This document shows positions 12,910 through 21,177 of a stretch of 64,000 nucleotides of DNA, in pieces; the first letter of the stretch is position 1; the number at the start of each line of letters is the position of its first letter. The stretch lies in the IMG/VR virus record IMGVR_UViG_3300027917_000032, positions 1-64,000 of that record. One strand, given 5' to 3'. This DNA comes from a virus. Made by a program: the position numbers and the translations under genes. Below the pieces are notes generated by a model that worked only from the letters and a program-made list of their open reading frames with translations, was not told the DNA's origin and searched no databases.

Positions 12910-13595
12910 TTTTCACTCCAATCAGGCATTAGTGTTTCAATGGACGAGGAGCCCAGCCGCGTGCAGCCCAGAGACAGGAAGCGCTCGGCGTCGGCGTAGC
13001 GCTTAATTCCACCGCTGGCCTTAACCTGCGTATATGACCCCTCCACTACGCTCAGCATTGTCATCACGTTGGGCACGGTCGCAATCGAACGTGTGCCAGT
13101 GCCAAACCCGGTCGAAGTCTTGACCCATGCGATATGATCGTGCATCGCCAGCGCGGACGCCGTGTAGATTTCATTTTCCTTGAGGTAACACGTCTCAAGG
13201 ATCATCTTAAACTTCACCCCTGTCTCGCGCTGCATCCGAGCCATCGCCTTAATCTCAGTTACGACGGGTTCCCAGTCACCATCCTTGATTGCGCCGATAT
13301 TTGTCACCCAATCAACTTCAGTAGCCCCATCCTTGATAACCGCAGCGGCGGCCAGCGCCTTAACCACGGGCGAGTCATTTCCGTGCGGGAAGCTAACCAC
13401 CGTCCCAACCTCAATCGGGAAGCCGTCGAGAATCTTCGCAGCCAGAGGAACATAGTGCGGCTTCACACAGACGGAAGCGCAGCCGAAGCGAATGGCCCGC
13501 TGGCAGCAGACGGATGTATCAACCGACGTTGCATCCGGCTTGAGACAAGCCAGGTCTACAGCGGCGGCAACTTGTTCGCGGGTGTAATTAAACAT
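12906..13595 (-). CDS. deoC: Deoxyribose-phosphate aldolase
   Basis: It cleaves 2-deoxyribose 5-phosphate to glyceraldehyde 3-phosphate and acetaldehyde, the last step of deoxynucleoside breakdown. Active-site residues are visible: Asp95 in TEVDWVTNIG, the Schiff-base Lys159 in VKTSTGFG, and Lys192 in VKASGGI. The length of 229 aa fits the short bacterial form. The two deoxyribosyltransferase-fold genes follow with overlapping codons. Confidence 0.93.
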   Translation of the reverse strand: MFNYTREQVAAAVDLACLKPDATSVDTSVCCQRAIRFGCASVCVKPHYVPLAAKILDGFPIEVGTVVSFPHGNDSPVVKALAAAAVIKDGATEVDWVTNIGAIKDGDWEPVVTEIKAMARMQRETGVKFKMILETCYLKENEIYTASALAMHDHIAWVKTSTGFGTGTRSIATVPNVMTMLSVVEGSYTQVKASGGIKRYADAERFLSLGCTRLGSSSIETLMPDWSEK

Positions 13596-13598
13596 GAG

Positions 13599-13826
13599 TT
13601 ACTCCTGAGTTAAGGCGTGCCGGTACTGGTGGATCATTTCTCGGTGGTCGTCGTAATCGGGTCGAACATACATAAACACTAGCTCCGATAGAAAACACCG
13701 ACAGTGGGCACAGAGCGGATACCAGATGCCGTCAATCTCATTGACAATCTGATGCGTCGCTGGAGTGTCGCAGCGTACACACTTGAGCCGCTTTAAGCCC
13801 GTTGGAGTGTATGGCGCTCGTCTCAT
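13599..13826 (-). CDS. Zinc-binding protein, 75 aa
   Basis: The ATG at 13826 has GGAGG before it, just after the serine protease stop. Two Cys pairs (CVRCD and CAHC) about 28 residues apart suggest a zinc finger. Function unknown. Confidence 0.6.
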   Translation of the reverse strand: MRRAPYTPTGLKRLKCVRCDTPATHQIVNEIDGIWYPLCAHCRCFLSELVFMYVRPDYDDHREMIHQYRHALTQE

Positions 13827-13827
13827 T

Positions 13828-14451
13828 CTACTCCTCCAGAAACTTGCGAAGTCGATCCACCGCGACGGCGTAGGTGCCATCGGAGCAGCCGAACAGCACG
13901 CCAACCAACTTCCCTCTAAGTTGAACCGGCCCGCCTGAGTCGCCGCTACGCACTAGGGCATCTACACTGAACAAGTCGGGCGGGCTAGTTTTGTCGGGCT
14001 GGTAGAACTTCACCACCGGCCCCTCACTCTGAGCGTAGAATCCTGGCCCGTACCCGCCCACCGTCACCCTCGCACCGTAGCTTGGCGTCTCTCCCAGAGG
14101 CATCGGTGGGATGAGTACAGGGTCGATTCGTAGCAGTGCCAAGTCCCAACGCTTGTCGGCCTTGACGATTGTAGCGTCGTAGAGCGTCCAGTCGGGGAAC
14201 ATCACCTGCACCTTACCCGTCCCGTCTCGAATGACGTGATGATTTGTAACAATCAAATTTGGCGCAATTAGCACTCCTGTTCCATTTGACGTACCTCCCC
14301 GCTCCTCGGCAAACACCCGCACGACGTTAGGCGGCGGGGTCGTTACCTTGACAGATTCAGGTGCGCCGATAGCTAGAGCAACAATAAATCCGCCGATAAT
14401 ACCGATAACGATGATGTATAGGCCGATAGCTTCAAAGGTTGCCTTGGTCAT
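13828..14451 (-). CDS. Membrane-anchored trypsin-like serine protease (DegP/S1 fold)
   Basis: The N-terminal residues 7-29 form a transmembrane anchor. A chymotrypsin-fold protease follows with the full catalytic triad: His72 in TNHHV, Asp103 in WDLALL, Ser172 in SGDSGGP. There is no PDZ domain. The expected orientation is periplasmic. Such a gene is unusual in phages. It could process virion or host envelope proteins, or block superinfection. The start overlaps the upstream gene. Confidence 0.9.
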   Translation of the reverse strand: MTKATFEAIGLYIIVIGIIGGFIVALAIGAPESVKVTTPPPNVVRVFAEERGGTSNGTGVLIAPNLIVTNHHVIRDGTGKVQVMFPDWTLYDATIVKADKRWDLALLRIDPVLIPPMPLGETPSYGARVTVGGYGPGFYAQSEGPVVKFYQPDKTSPPDLFSVDALVRSGDSGGPVQLRGKLVGVLFGCSDGTYAVAVDRLRKFLEE

Positions 14452-14738
14452 TTCGTCTTTCTCTTCTTCTTTCGGGGTGGTCGGTAATTAGGGTCTTTGT
14501 GCTGTTCGCACGCCACCTTGGCGGCGTTCAGCGTTCGGTATAATGGCTTCCGGTGGTCGAGCAATTCCCAGCGGTCGTACATAAGGTCGGGAACCTTAAC
14601 CCTGACACACGGTTGAAATGCGGGCGGCACGTTTACGCTGCACACCATGTCCCGCCAGATGATGCGGTACGGCCCTGAGCGCCACTGTTTCCAGTGCTCA
14701 GGGTCGCGGCCCTCTTCGTGTACTCTTCGCCAATTCAT
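14448..14738 (-). CDS. Hypothetical protein, 96 aa, basic tail
   Basis: The ATG at 14738 was preferred to earlier in-frame starts because it overlaps the upstream stop. Trp- and Arg-rich, ending in a strongly basic tail (RPPRKKKRKTK) that could bind nucleic acid. Function unknown. Confidence 0.6.
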   Translation of the reverse strand: MNWRRVHEEGRDPEHWKQWRSGPYRIIWRDMVCSVNVPPAFQPCVRVKVPDLMYDRWELLDHRKPLYRTLNAAKVACEQHKDPNYRPPRKKKRKTK

Positions 14739-15004
14739 TTCCAGAAATCCTCTTTCTCGTAGGTTTGTTCCACTTCCAATAGCGGCTCCCACGGTGCCAG
14801 GTCGTCAAGTACGCGGCAGTTATGCCCCCTATGATCGCCCATGAAGCCTACAAGCAGACCGGCGCGAAAGGCGTCCATTTTGATGCGGCCCGCGTACACC
14901 AACGCCTCATCCCGGTCACGGGGACCGCCGCAAAGCGTGTGGAACTTGTCCAACGGGCGGTAGACCTTACAATCGTCGCAGACAACGGCGTATGTCACAC
15001 CCAT
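14735..15004 (-). CDS. Hypothetical protein, 89 aa
   Basis: An N-terminal CDDCK pair and a central FMGDHRGHNCRVLDD resemble a small phage family with a conserved HxGH element, as far as I recall. The ATG at 15004 has GGAG just upstream. Possible metal-binding protein. Confidence 0.6.
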   Translation of the reverse strand: MGVTYAVVCDDCKVYRPLDKFHTLCGGPRDRDEALVYAGRIKMDAFRAGLLVGFMGDHRGHNCRVLDDLAPWEPLLEVEQTYEKEDFWK

Positions 15005-15222
15005 CACTCCGCTGCCTTTCCGAAGGCCGCGCCAAAGCCCGCTTTCAAACCAAGTTCGCCCTCTACGTCAAACGTGATAATGGTATCAACGACCAATCCA
15101 TCATTGTCAATATCATCCGTGAAGCGGTGCTTCACACCTTGCTCGTCGGTTATCTCACAGTTGAGACGGTCGCCGGGGTAGAGCCGTATGGGGGCTATCG
15201 AGTAGCGTTTTCGTTCTTTCAT
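15004..15222 (-). CDS. Hypothetical protein, 72 aa
   Basis: A small beta-rich acidic protein (GDRLNCEITDEQGVKHRFTDD). GAGG sits before the ATG. No family recognised. Confidence 0.6.
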   Translation of the reverse strand: MKERKRYSIAPIRLYPGDRLNCEITDEQGVKHRFTDDIDNDGLVVDTIITFDVEGELGLKAGFGAAFGKAAE

Positions 15223-15422
15223 CGTTTCCTCTGGCCGCGCATGTGTCGTGGGTGCATCGGTGAATAACGGATATGCAGTTGCGGCGCAGTCACCGTTCGC
15301 TTCATCCTACGCTTGCCGCACTCAGGACATGCTTTTTGTTCCAGCTTCTCGCCCTCGGCCACCGTGGGGACAAGCGCTTCACGAACAGCCCCGCACCCTT
15401 GACATTGGTATTCGTAGATCAT
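15219..15422 (-). CDS. FmdB-like zinc-ribbon protein, 67 aa
   Basis: The N terminus MIYEYQCQGCG followed by CPECG 30 residues later matches the FmdB-type putative regulatory zinc ribbon. A basic tail follows (RGQRKR). The ATG at 15422 has GGAGGAG upstream. Related small proteins are common in phages; their role is not established. Confidence 0.75.
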   Translation of the reverse strand: MIYEYQCQGCGAVREALVPTVAEGEKLEQKACPECGKRRMKRTVTAPQLHIRYSPMHPRHMRGQRKR

Positions 15423-15423
15423 A

Positions 15424-15636
15424 TCACTCCTCCACAACAATGCAGCGTTCAGGTCGTCGCAACACGATGCGACGATTCTCTTTGTTCTGACCAATTAGTT
15501 GCGGGCCGGTGCGTGTCTCCACAACCCGCGTCACATAAATGCTTTTGAGCCACATAGCGGAGCCACGTCGCACGGGGTAGTACACAGTGACCCCTTCTTT
15601 TATCTCACGACCGCGAACATCCTTTAGGTTAGTCAT
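15424..15636 (-). CDS. Hypothetical protein, 70 aa
   Basis: A beta-rich protein (REIKEGVTVYYPVRRG, then IVLRRPERCIVVEE), perhaps SH3-like. GGAGG lies 5 bases before the ATG at 15636, which overlaps the methyltransferase stop. Confidence 0.6.
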   Translation of the reverse strand: MTNLKDVRGREIKEGVTVYYPVRRGSAMWLKSIYVTRVVETRTGPQLIGQNKENRRIVLRRPERCIVVEE

Positions 15637-16385
15637 TTGTTCCTCCAGCACACATTAAACCACTCATCCGTTGATACCTGCAAATCGTGTTCCTTTGCGA
15701 TTTCTTTACAATACTTCAAGTCCATTTCTACAAGGGTGGAGTCAATCCCTAGTGGCTCACACACGCGGGCCAATGTTCCCGTGCCTGCAAAAATGTCACA
15801 AGCCCGATCACCCTCACAACAAGAAAATTTAACGCACCGCTCGTAGAGCCCTTCGTGCAGTTGCGTTGGATGCCACTTGCGACGCTGTTTACTATTTCCA
15901 ACGACCCGTGGGAAATCGAAAACATCGCCCGGCACACGGCCCTTTGGGTTAGCCCGTTTGTCGCCGTGCAGTTGCCGCCACGACGGCACGCGGATTGCAT
16001 CAGGGTAAATTTCTGCATCGGCCTTCATCAACCGCCACAGCGGGCGGTGATTATTTCCCATGTCGCGTTTATTATGCTGACCGAACGTGAAAATCTGCAC
16101 ACCGGGTCTAAACTCCCACTCGGAGTGGACGTACAGAAAAGCGTCCACCAACGTCCCCACCAGGGGAAGGTGCCGGGCGTTGAAACTGAGCCACAAAATA
16201 TCGCAGCGCGCACTCGACAGGTAAAGTATGTCCTGTAGGAAGTGTGAGTATTCCGTGTTGCTCACGCGATCTTTGTAAGTGTCGTAACCCAGCCCGATGT
16301 TGTCGGGCGGGTCGGCAAAGATCATCTTAAACTGGTCGAGCCGTGGCAGGGCCGCTTGAAAGGTACTATGGATTAGCTCAATAAT
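15633..16385 (-). CDS. DNA (adenine-N6 or cytosine-N4) methyltransferase
   Basis: Motif IV (FADPPDNIG) precedes motif I (CDIFAGTGTLARV), the order of the beta class of amino-methyltransferases. The only ATG in frame (16325) would begin at motif IV itself and remove the first strand of the fold. The frame is open to an ATT at 16385 that has GAGGAG 8 bases upstream and encodes a plausible N terminus (IIELIHSTFQAALPRLDQF). I therefore propose an ATT start, not certain. Target sequence unknown. Confidence 0.75.
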   Translation of the reverse strand: MIELIHSTFQAALPRLDQFKMIFADPPDNIGLGYDTYKDRVSNTEYSHFLQDILYLSSARCDILWLSFNARHLPLVGTLVDAFLYVHSEWEFRPGVQIFTFGQHNKRDMGNNHRPLWRLMKADAEIYPDAIRVPSWRQLHGDKRANPKGRVPGDVFDFPRVVGNSKQRRKWHPTQLHEGLYERCVKFSCCEGDRACDIFAGTGTLARVCEPLGIDSTLVEMDLKYCKEIAKEHDLQVSTDEWFNVCWRNK

Positions 16386-17116
16386 CGGATCATCTCCTCG
16401 TCAGTGAGTGTGACGTAGCCCTGATGATGAATAGGCCCCTCGTCACCGGGAAACGTAGGCGCACGCGCGATTCTATACACCACTACCGCACTTTCTAGGT
16501 GACTTAGACGCAGACGCACGCGAAATTCATAGACAAATTGGCGCTCGTAGCAGTCTACGCCAGTGATGGTGGCCGCCACCGAGCCATCTGACGCAATAAT
16601 GTCGCCGGTGTCGCTCAAGTAGTGGCTATAGCAGCCAAGGTGGCTGTTCATTTGATTTTCGACAAACTCTCGAAAATTCCGGTTCAGTACGATCGCGCGC
16701 GCCACCCGATGCGTTGGAATATCTACCTCCGATTCTACTTCTGGTACGCGCTCGTAAAGTTCCAAGGCTTGCAAATCATCGGGGGAGTCGGTCGCACATT
16801 TCGTGTTGAAGGTTGCGAGATAAATTCGATACATGTCAATCTTAAACGTGAGACTGTACCTTATTGCGGTATTCCGACGTATCGAATGTAGCTTTACCGG
16901 CTCCCACTCACTGAATGGTAGCCACAGTTGATTCGGGTCATCAGGATTGTCAAACCAACGCGGCTTAGTCATCAACGGCAGCGGACGGCCATACGACTGT
17001 GTTGGCGTTCGGAACGCACAATAAATATCCCGAAGGAACTGGCTACTCCGCCACCGCTCCAAAACATCAGTAAGTTCGGCACGAGTACGGGGACGACTGA
17101 AAAGCAGGTAGGTCAT
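16373..17116 (-). CDS. Hypothetical protein, 247 aa
   Basis: The ATG at 17116 has GGAGGAG upstream and lies 20 bases after a sigma70-like promoter. The protein is soluble, rich in Arg, Tyr and Leu, with a C-terminal beta-rich half. No motif recognised. It is followed by the methyltransferase with a small overlap. Confidence 0.62.
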   Translation of the reverse strand: MTYLLFSRPRTRAELTDVLERWRSSQFLRDIYCAFRTPTQSYGRPLPLMTKPRWFDNPDDPNQLWLPFSEWEPVKLHSIRRNTAIRYSLTFKIDMYRIYLATFNTKCATDSPDDLQALELYERVPEVESEVDIPTHRVARAIVLNRNFREFVENQMNSHLGCYSHYLSDTGDIIASDGSVAATITGVDCYERQFVYEFRVRLRLSHLESAVVVYRIARAPTFPGDEGPIHHQGYVTLTDEEMIRLLS

Positions 17117-17136
17117 AGATTTTCTCCTCCACACAA

Positions 17137-17165
17137 GCCTACCATACTCAGTTGTCCATGTCAAG
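17137..17165 (-). promoter_or_regulatory. Sigma70-like promoter with extended -10 (TTGACA / TGG-TAGGCT)
   Basis: TTGACA (17165-17160), spacer 17, TAGGCT (17142-17137) with TGG before it. The Shine-Dalgarno GGAGGAG of the next gene lies about 7 bases after the -10, so the leader is very short. Confidence 0.78.
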
Positions 17166-17567
17166 TAAAATTGCGTCGATTTTTTCCAAGGCGTCACCTT
17201 CACAACAATTGATACAATTGGAAAAATCGGCAAGATCAGGATTAACCCTACAAAATGCGTCCCATGTCTCCCCCGTCCAGAAGAGATACAAGCGTGTAGG
17301 GCGGCCTTTCACTACGCGCCTTAGTTGCCGCATATAGTGGTCTTGCACATGCGCCGGGTAGCCGCCAATGTCCATTAAGTAGACATTAAATGCCCGGTAT
17401 GGCAACTGATAGGGCCGGATATTGGTGACAAAGATTCCCCCGGAGACATAGGTGTATAGCCAAGACTTCATCGCCATGTAGCCTTGATGCGGAGTTACGT
17501 TCCCCTCCGACTCTGTGCCGCCGCGTTCGTCTATGAACATGCAAATTTTCACGCAGTCAGTTTTCAC
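17148..17567 (-). CDS. Hypothetical protein, 139 aa
   Basis: It starts at GTG 17567 with GGAGG upstream. Mixed alpha/beta, with a C-terminal cysteine cluster (NCINCCEG). The promoter of the next unit lies in its end. No family recognised. Confidence 0.6.
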   Translation of the reverse strand: MKTDCVKICMFIDERGGTESEGNVTPHQGYMAMKSWLYTYVSGGIFVTNIRPYQLPYRAFNVYLMDIGGYPAHVQDHYMRQLRRVVKGRPTRLYLFWTGETWDAFCRVNPDLADFSNCINCCEGDALEKIDAILLDMDN

Positions 17568-17802
17568 TGATTTCCTCCACGTCGTCAGGCTCGACGCGCC
17601 GGACGACTAGATGAAGTTCAGGCACATATTCACCCACAGTAAACTCGTCATCTTCGTCAAGATAATAGACGGCCAGATCAGCCACCGATTCATCGCAGAG
17701 TGCAGCGTCGGCGGCAAGTGTTTCAAACAACTGAACCAAATGCTCGCCGCTGGCTTTACCAGCGGCGATGCGTTCGGCTGTTGGTTTATGCAGAAGGCTC
17801 AT
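17557..17802 (-). CDS. Hypothetical acidic protein, 81 aa
   Basis: Strongly acidic (YLDEDDEFTVGEYVPELH and a DDVEEISEN tail). AAGGAG lies 8 bases before the ATG. Acidic small phage proteins sometimes mimic DNA, but nothing specific shows this here. Confidence 0.6.
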   Translation of the reverse strand: MSLLHKPTAERIAAGKASGEHLVQLFETLAADAALCDESVADLAVYYLDEDDEFTVGEYVPELHLVVRRVEPDDVEEISEN

Positions 17803-18310
17803 TCACCATACTCCTTGCAAAGACAAAACAATCCACCAGCCGCCCGTAGCGGCGTACATGCTCTCGCAAAATCGGCAACTCAGCCTTGAAACCTTGCTTC
17901 AGTAACCAGGCGCTAACGTCATCAGGGTCGCCGGGCAAGCAGTTAATCTCAGGCACCGTGACCTCTACACGAGGGTAGTAATTGCGGCGGGCATAGTCAC
18001 AAATGTACTGCATGAGACTAGTGCCAGCGCCACGGTTTCGTTCACTAGGCTTAACTGCCAAGCGATGAAGTTCAACAGCCCTCGGGTGATCTTGCCACAC
18101 CGCGTAGCCAATCGGCTCTGCTTTAAGAACCGCGACACACCAATGATATGTCTCATCACTGCCGACAACCATCCACTCGTCTAGTGACCACGGGTAGTGA
18201 TAACTTTTCAAGTCAATGTCTTTGAGGTACGTTATGTCCCGGCTGTTGCCATGCCGCACACTCACCGCGCACGGAATCCTGTTGACTCCCGCGAAATCTC
18301 GCATACCCAT
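17786..18310 (-). CDS. GNAT-family N-acetyltransferase, 174 aa
   Basis: The motif ELHRLAVKPSERNRGAGTSL is the acetyl-CoA pyrophosphate-binding loop (Q/R-x-x-G-x-G/A) of GNAT enzymes, which acetylate amines on proteins or small molecules. The order beta4, loop, helix and C-terminal strand (WLLKQGFKAE) fits RimI-like members. GGAGG precedes the ATG. The target is unknown; host protein modification is possible. Confidence 0.85.
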   Translation of the reverse strand: MGMRDFAGVNRIPCAVSVRHGNSRDITYLKDIDLKSYHYPWSLDEWMVVGSDETYHWCVAVLKAEPIGYAVWQDHPRAVELHRLAVKPSERNRGAGTSLMQYICDYARRNYYPRVEVTVPEINCLPGDPDDVSAWLLKQGFKAELPILREHVRRYGRLVDCFVFARSMVNEPSA

Positions 18311-19272
18311 TCTTCAATACCTCCCTCTTCGACGTTGTTGTGAACGGTGGCGCGACCGTCTAGTATTTCGCAACGGGCGTCACTCTCTTCCTTGCTCATG
18401 GTGTCGTTAAAAATGTGTCCAGATTGAATCGTGCTCCAGCAGTCTTGCAGACGCTTAATAAGACTTTGCTGCCAAATTTCGGACACGCGACAGCGATGAC
18501 TTGCAACACGAATCAAGGGCCATTCGCCATTAGGCTTGCACGCAAGTTGGTCGATACACACGACCACGTTCTCGTCACCTACCGCTTCGCCCAGCATCCA
18601 ACCATAGATCGAAAGCTGGTCGGCCCAATCCTTACTCGTCTCTTCCAAGTAATGACGGCCAATTACCAAATCGCTATGCTTGCGTGGCGTATACATTTTA
18701 TGAGGCCGCCCTTGGCCTCGACTCGGTTTTGTAAATGCGTAATCCCAGCCGTCGCGGATCATAGCGTAGCCCTTGTATGGGCTGGCCCCGTACTTGGAGC
18801 AAAAGCCATTTACTTTCCAGTCGAGGATGACGTGTGTTCCTTCGTGAGTGATATAACGGCAGTCAGGTTTGCCAAAAAGCGGCACACCCTCTACTTCACC
18901 ACTGACGCCAAACTCAAACTGAGGCTCCTCTGCCGCAAGTTCCAGCGCGTCCAGCAATTCGTAGTACGCACCACTCACCTGATAGCACTTGAGAGCGTAG
19001 TAACCCGCCTGCCGCGCCCAGTCGCGGTTATGTTGTTCAACTTGATCGGTGAAGATCGTCTCAAAATCAAATTGCGGGTCTGCATCCTGACCCCACAAGT
19101 CCAATGCCAGCCGTGACTTTACATAAGCATCGAACGCCGAGCCAATGGACATGTAGTTTTCCTGCGGCTGGCGCGGCGGCCTGTTCTCGGTGAGATACTT
19201 GAGGTAAAATTCCTCACGATTACACTCCCACGTCGCCAATGAAGAGGGTGAGAGATATTCAAGGGTGCGCAT
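18262..19272 (-). CDS. PD-(D/E)XK exonuclease, RecB/Cas4-like, 336 aa
   Basis: It begins SPSSLATWECNREEFYLKYL, typical of RecB-like nuclease domains. The catalytic core is visible as FGKPDCRYITHEG then VILDWKVNG (D, then D-x-K). A conserved Gln-Tyr helix follows (ADQLSIYGWML). In phages such proteins serve in recombination or DNA end processing. It overlaps the GNAT gene by 49 bp. Confidence 0.85.
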   Translation of the reverse strand: MRTLEYLSPSSLATWECNREEFYLKYLTENRPPRQPQENYMSIGSAFDAYVKSRLALDLWGQDADPQFDFETIFTDQVEQHNRDWARQAGYYALKCYQVSGAYYELLDALELAAEEPQFEFGVSGEVEGVPLFGKPDCRYITHEGTHVILDWKVNGFCSKYGASPYKGYAMIRDGWDYAFTKPSRGQGRPHKMYTPRKHSDLVIGRHYLEETSKDWADQLSIYGWMLGEAVGDENVVVCIDQLACKPNGEWPLIRVASHRCRVSEIWQQSLIKRLQDCWSTIQSGHIFNDTMSKEESDARCEILDGRATVHNNVEEGGIEEWVCEISRESTGFRAR

Positions 19273-19273
19273 A

Positions 19274-19642
19274 TTAACCTCCGATAAAAAAGTACAGAAT
19301 GTGCCCTATAAGCCCTAGAGCCAGGAAAGCAGCGAACACCCTTAACAATGCCACCCGCACACGCTCGCGGTCGTGCTCGTGTTGAACCTCTAAAGCGGCG
19401 TGTGCCATGTGACGACCCAACTGTGGGTGGTTAAAGTATGTGGCGTTACCGACACGTTCCAACTGCCAGCCACACTTGAATAGCGTCCAAGCGTCACGCT
19501 GAACGTAAGCAGCGTCAAACAACCCATGAACGCCGAAGTTCTTATGGTGATAGCAGTCTGGTAGCTCCTCGCACTCGACCCAGCCCGCATCCGATAGCTC
19601 GTGGGCCAAACGGGCAGCTACTCGTTTTCGTATCTCGCTCAT
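19274..19642 (-). CDS. Hypothetical protein with C-terminal membrane anchor, 122 aa
   Basis: The ATG at 19642 overlaps the upstream TGA, with GAGG 8 bases before it. Soluble N-terminal part with two Cys, then a C-terminal transmembrane helix (VFAAFLALGLIGHILYFFI): a tail-anchored protein. Function unknown. Confidence 0.6.
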   Translation of the reverse strand: MSEIRKRVAARLAHELSDAGWVECEELPDCYHHKNFGVHGLFDAAYVQRDAWTLFKCGWQLERVGNATYFNHPQLGRHMAHAALEVQHEHDRERVRVALLRVFAAFLALGLIGHILYFFIGG

Positions 19643-19830
19643 CGCGCCAACCTCGCTACCCGGAAACCAAAAACGTAAACATCGCGGTATTGCCAAGACT
19701 CTCTGCCGAAAATGTCAGCCGGGTATTTTCGGTTGACCGTCGCAAAGGGCGTTAGGAACAACCTCGGATAAAAGATAGTGCCATAAAACGACTTTTCCCA
19801 CTCTTCCCTCAGTCTCTCTTTGTCAGTCAT
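19639..19830 (-). CDS. Hypothetical protein, 63 aa
   Basis: An aromatic-rich small protein (FYGTIFYPRLFLTPF). GAGG precedes the ATG, and it overlaps the ligase stop. Function unknown. Confidence 0.58.
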   Translation of the reverse strand: MTDKERLREEWEKSFYGTIFYPRLFLTPFATVNRKYPADIFGRESWQYRDVYVFGFRVARLAR

Positions 19831-20930
19831 CGTTGCCTCCAGTAGCGAGCCTCTTTCGGAATACCGTCGTCAGAAAGCTCTCGGTATTTGAATGTTACAA
19901 TATCGCCAACCCTGAAGTGCTTGCCCTTGAAATAGTTTGGCATGTCCACGCCAGGGAATTTGGCGGCATAAGCACTGTGCTCATCGTAGAGAAAGGTACG
20001 CTCCTCGTCGGTCAAACCCGCAAGCTCCAACCGCTTGCCTTTATAGTCGAGGATCAGGGCACCGATCTTGCCCAACAGTTTTGAGCCTTTGTCCGTCTTA
20101 CGGCCCGACGTGAAACCAATCACCGTCCCCTCGTCATCGCTGAACGGCTTGTACTTTAGCAGCGTTGCGACTCTCTTAGGAAGCCACGGAGAATCGGGAC
20201 TGCGTAGCATCACCCCTTCACCGCCGCAACTTACAACACGCTCAAGTTCTTCCTCGACTGTCGCCGCCGCTTCGGTGACGCCTAGCGGGAGCTTCTTTTG
20301 ACGATGCAAGTAAACACGCCCCTCTGAAGGAATTGCATCACGCAGCATCGTCAATTCTTCCTCAAATGGCACGGTACGACCGTTAGAACGCAGATGAAGT
20401 AAATGATGAAGCACGCCAGGATCACATAGTTTCAACCACTGGCGAAAGCGCTTGTAGTTGATCGGCATTGTCATGTTCGCATTTTTAATCAAACCATCAG
20501 CAAACATTATGTCTACAGGTGGGCTGCTAAAAACCGCAAACTCCGCTTTGTCCCACTCTGGCCCCGGTGTGTCGCCGCCGCAAATAGAGCGGCATAGCTG
20601 AAAGTTCCCACGCCCGGCCCAAATCTCCCCGTCCAACGGTACTGTGGGTAGTTGATTGAGGAACCAATCCGGCGCGATGACCGGGTTGCCATACCGCGAC
20701 CAAAGGCCCGTCGCCACGGGCTTGATCTTTTTCTTCAAGTTGCCCGTCTTAGGATCAATCGTGTTGGCGTAAGGGATCGTGCGTGTATCAATACCTCGGC
20801 TGATACCGCCGTCCCAAAAGACGCGAGTGCCATCGAGCTTCTCGCTAACGTACCAACCCCCGACCGTCTGCCGGTCGGGGTTGTACTTCTTAGCCAACAT
20901 GAGAAATTCACGCCGAGGAAATGTCATCAT
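19827..20930 (-). CDS. ATP-dependent DNA ligase
   Basis: It seals DNA nicks through a ligase-adenylate. The nucleotidyltransferase motifs are present: Lys31 in SEKLDGTR (motif I), VPLDGEIW (III), GGEGVMLRSP (IV), and ATLLKYKP (V). A C-terminal OB domain follows (GKIGALILDYKGKRLELAGL). At 367 aa it is a compact phage ligase. The start at 20930 has GGAGGG 7 bases upstream. It lies in the same unit as the polymerase and nucleases. Confidence 0.92.
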   Translation of the reverse strand: MMTFPRREFLMLAKKYNPDRQTVGGWYVSEKLDGTRVFWDGGISRGIDTRTIPYANTIDPKTGNLKKKIKPVATGLWSRYGNPVIAPDWFLNQLPTVPLDGEIWAGRGNFQLCRSICGGDTPGPEWDKAEFAVFSSPPVDIMFADGLIKNANMTMPINYKRFRQWLKLCDPGVLHHLLHLRSNGRTVPFEEELTMLRDAIPSEGRVYLHRQKKLPLGVTEAAATVEEELERVVSCGGEGVMLRSPDSPWLPKRVATLLKYKPFSDDEGTVIGFTSGRKTDKGSKLLGKIGALILDYKGKRLELAGLTDEERTFLYDEHSAYAAKFPGVDMPNYFKGKHFRVGDIVTFKYRELSDDGIPKEARYWRQR

Positions 20931-21175
20931 CAACAATCCCTCCCTCTTCTCGGAGCCGGTGTTGGCTCAATATCAGGAATCAACAACTCAATTTCAATCG
21001 GCTCCTCCAGCGCCTCTTCAACCGCTTCGATGCGGTCCCTCAAGTGCAATACTTCAATCATCGCAAAGCAACCACCCGCAATCAAGGCGCTGCACAAGAT
21101 GATTGAGAAGAAAGCGTCAAGCAGAACGCTCCAGCCAGTTGCGCCACTATCCGGCATAGGGTCGTAATCGTGCAT
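20930..21175 (-). CDS. Membrane protein, 81 aa, acidic C-terminal half
   Basis: One transmembrane segment (AFFSIILCSALIAGGCFAMI), then an acidic helix and Pro-rich end. The ATG at 21175 has GGAG 6 bases before it. Neighbouring 21178-21657 is also membrane-anchored with a coiled coil. A spanin-like pair is possible, but no lipobox or lysis gene is nearby. Confidence 0.6.
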   Translation of the reverse strand: MHDYDPMPDSGATGWSVLLDAFFSIILCSALIAGGCFAMIEVLHLRDRIEAVEEALEEPIEIELLIPDIEPTPAPRRGRDC

Positions 21176-21177
21176 TT

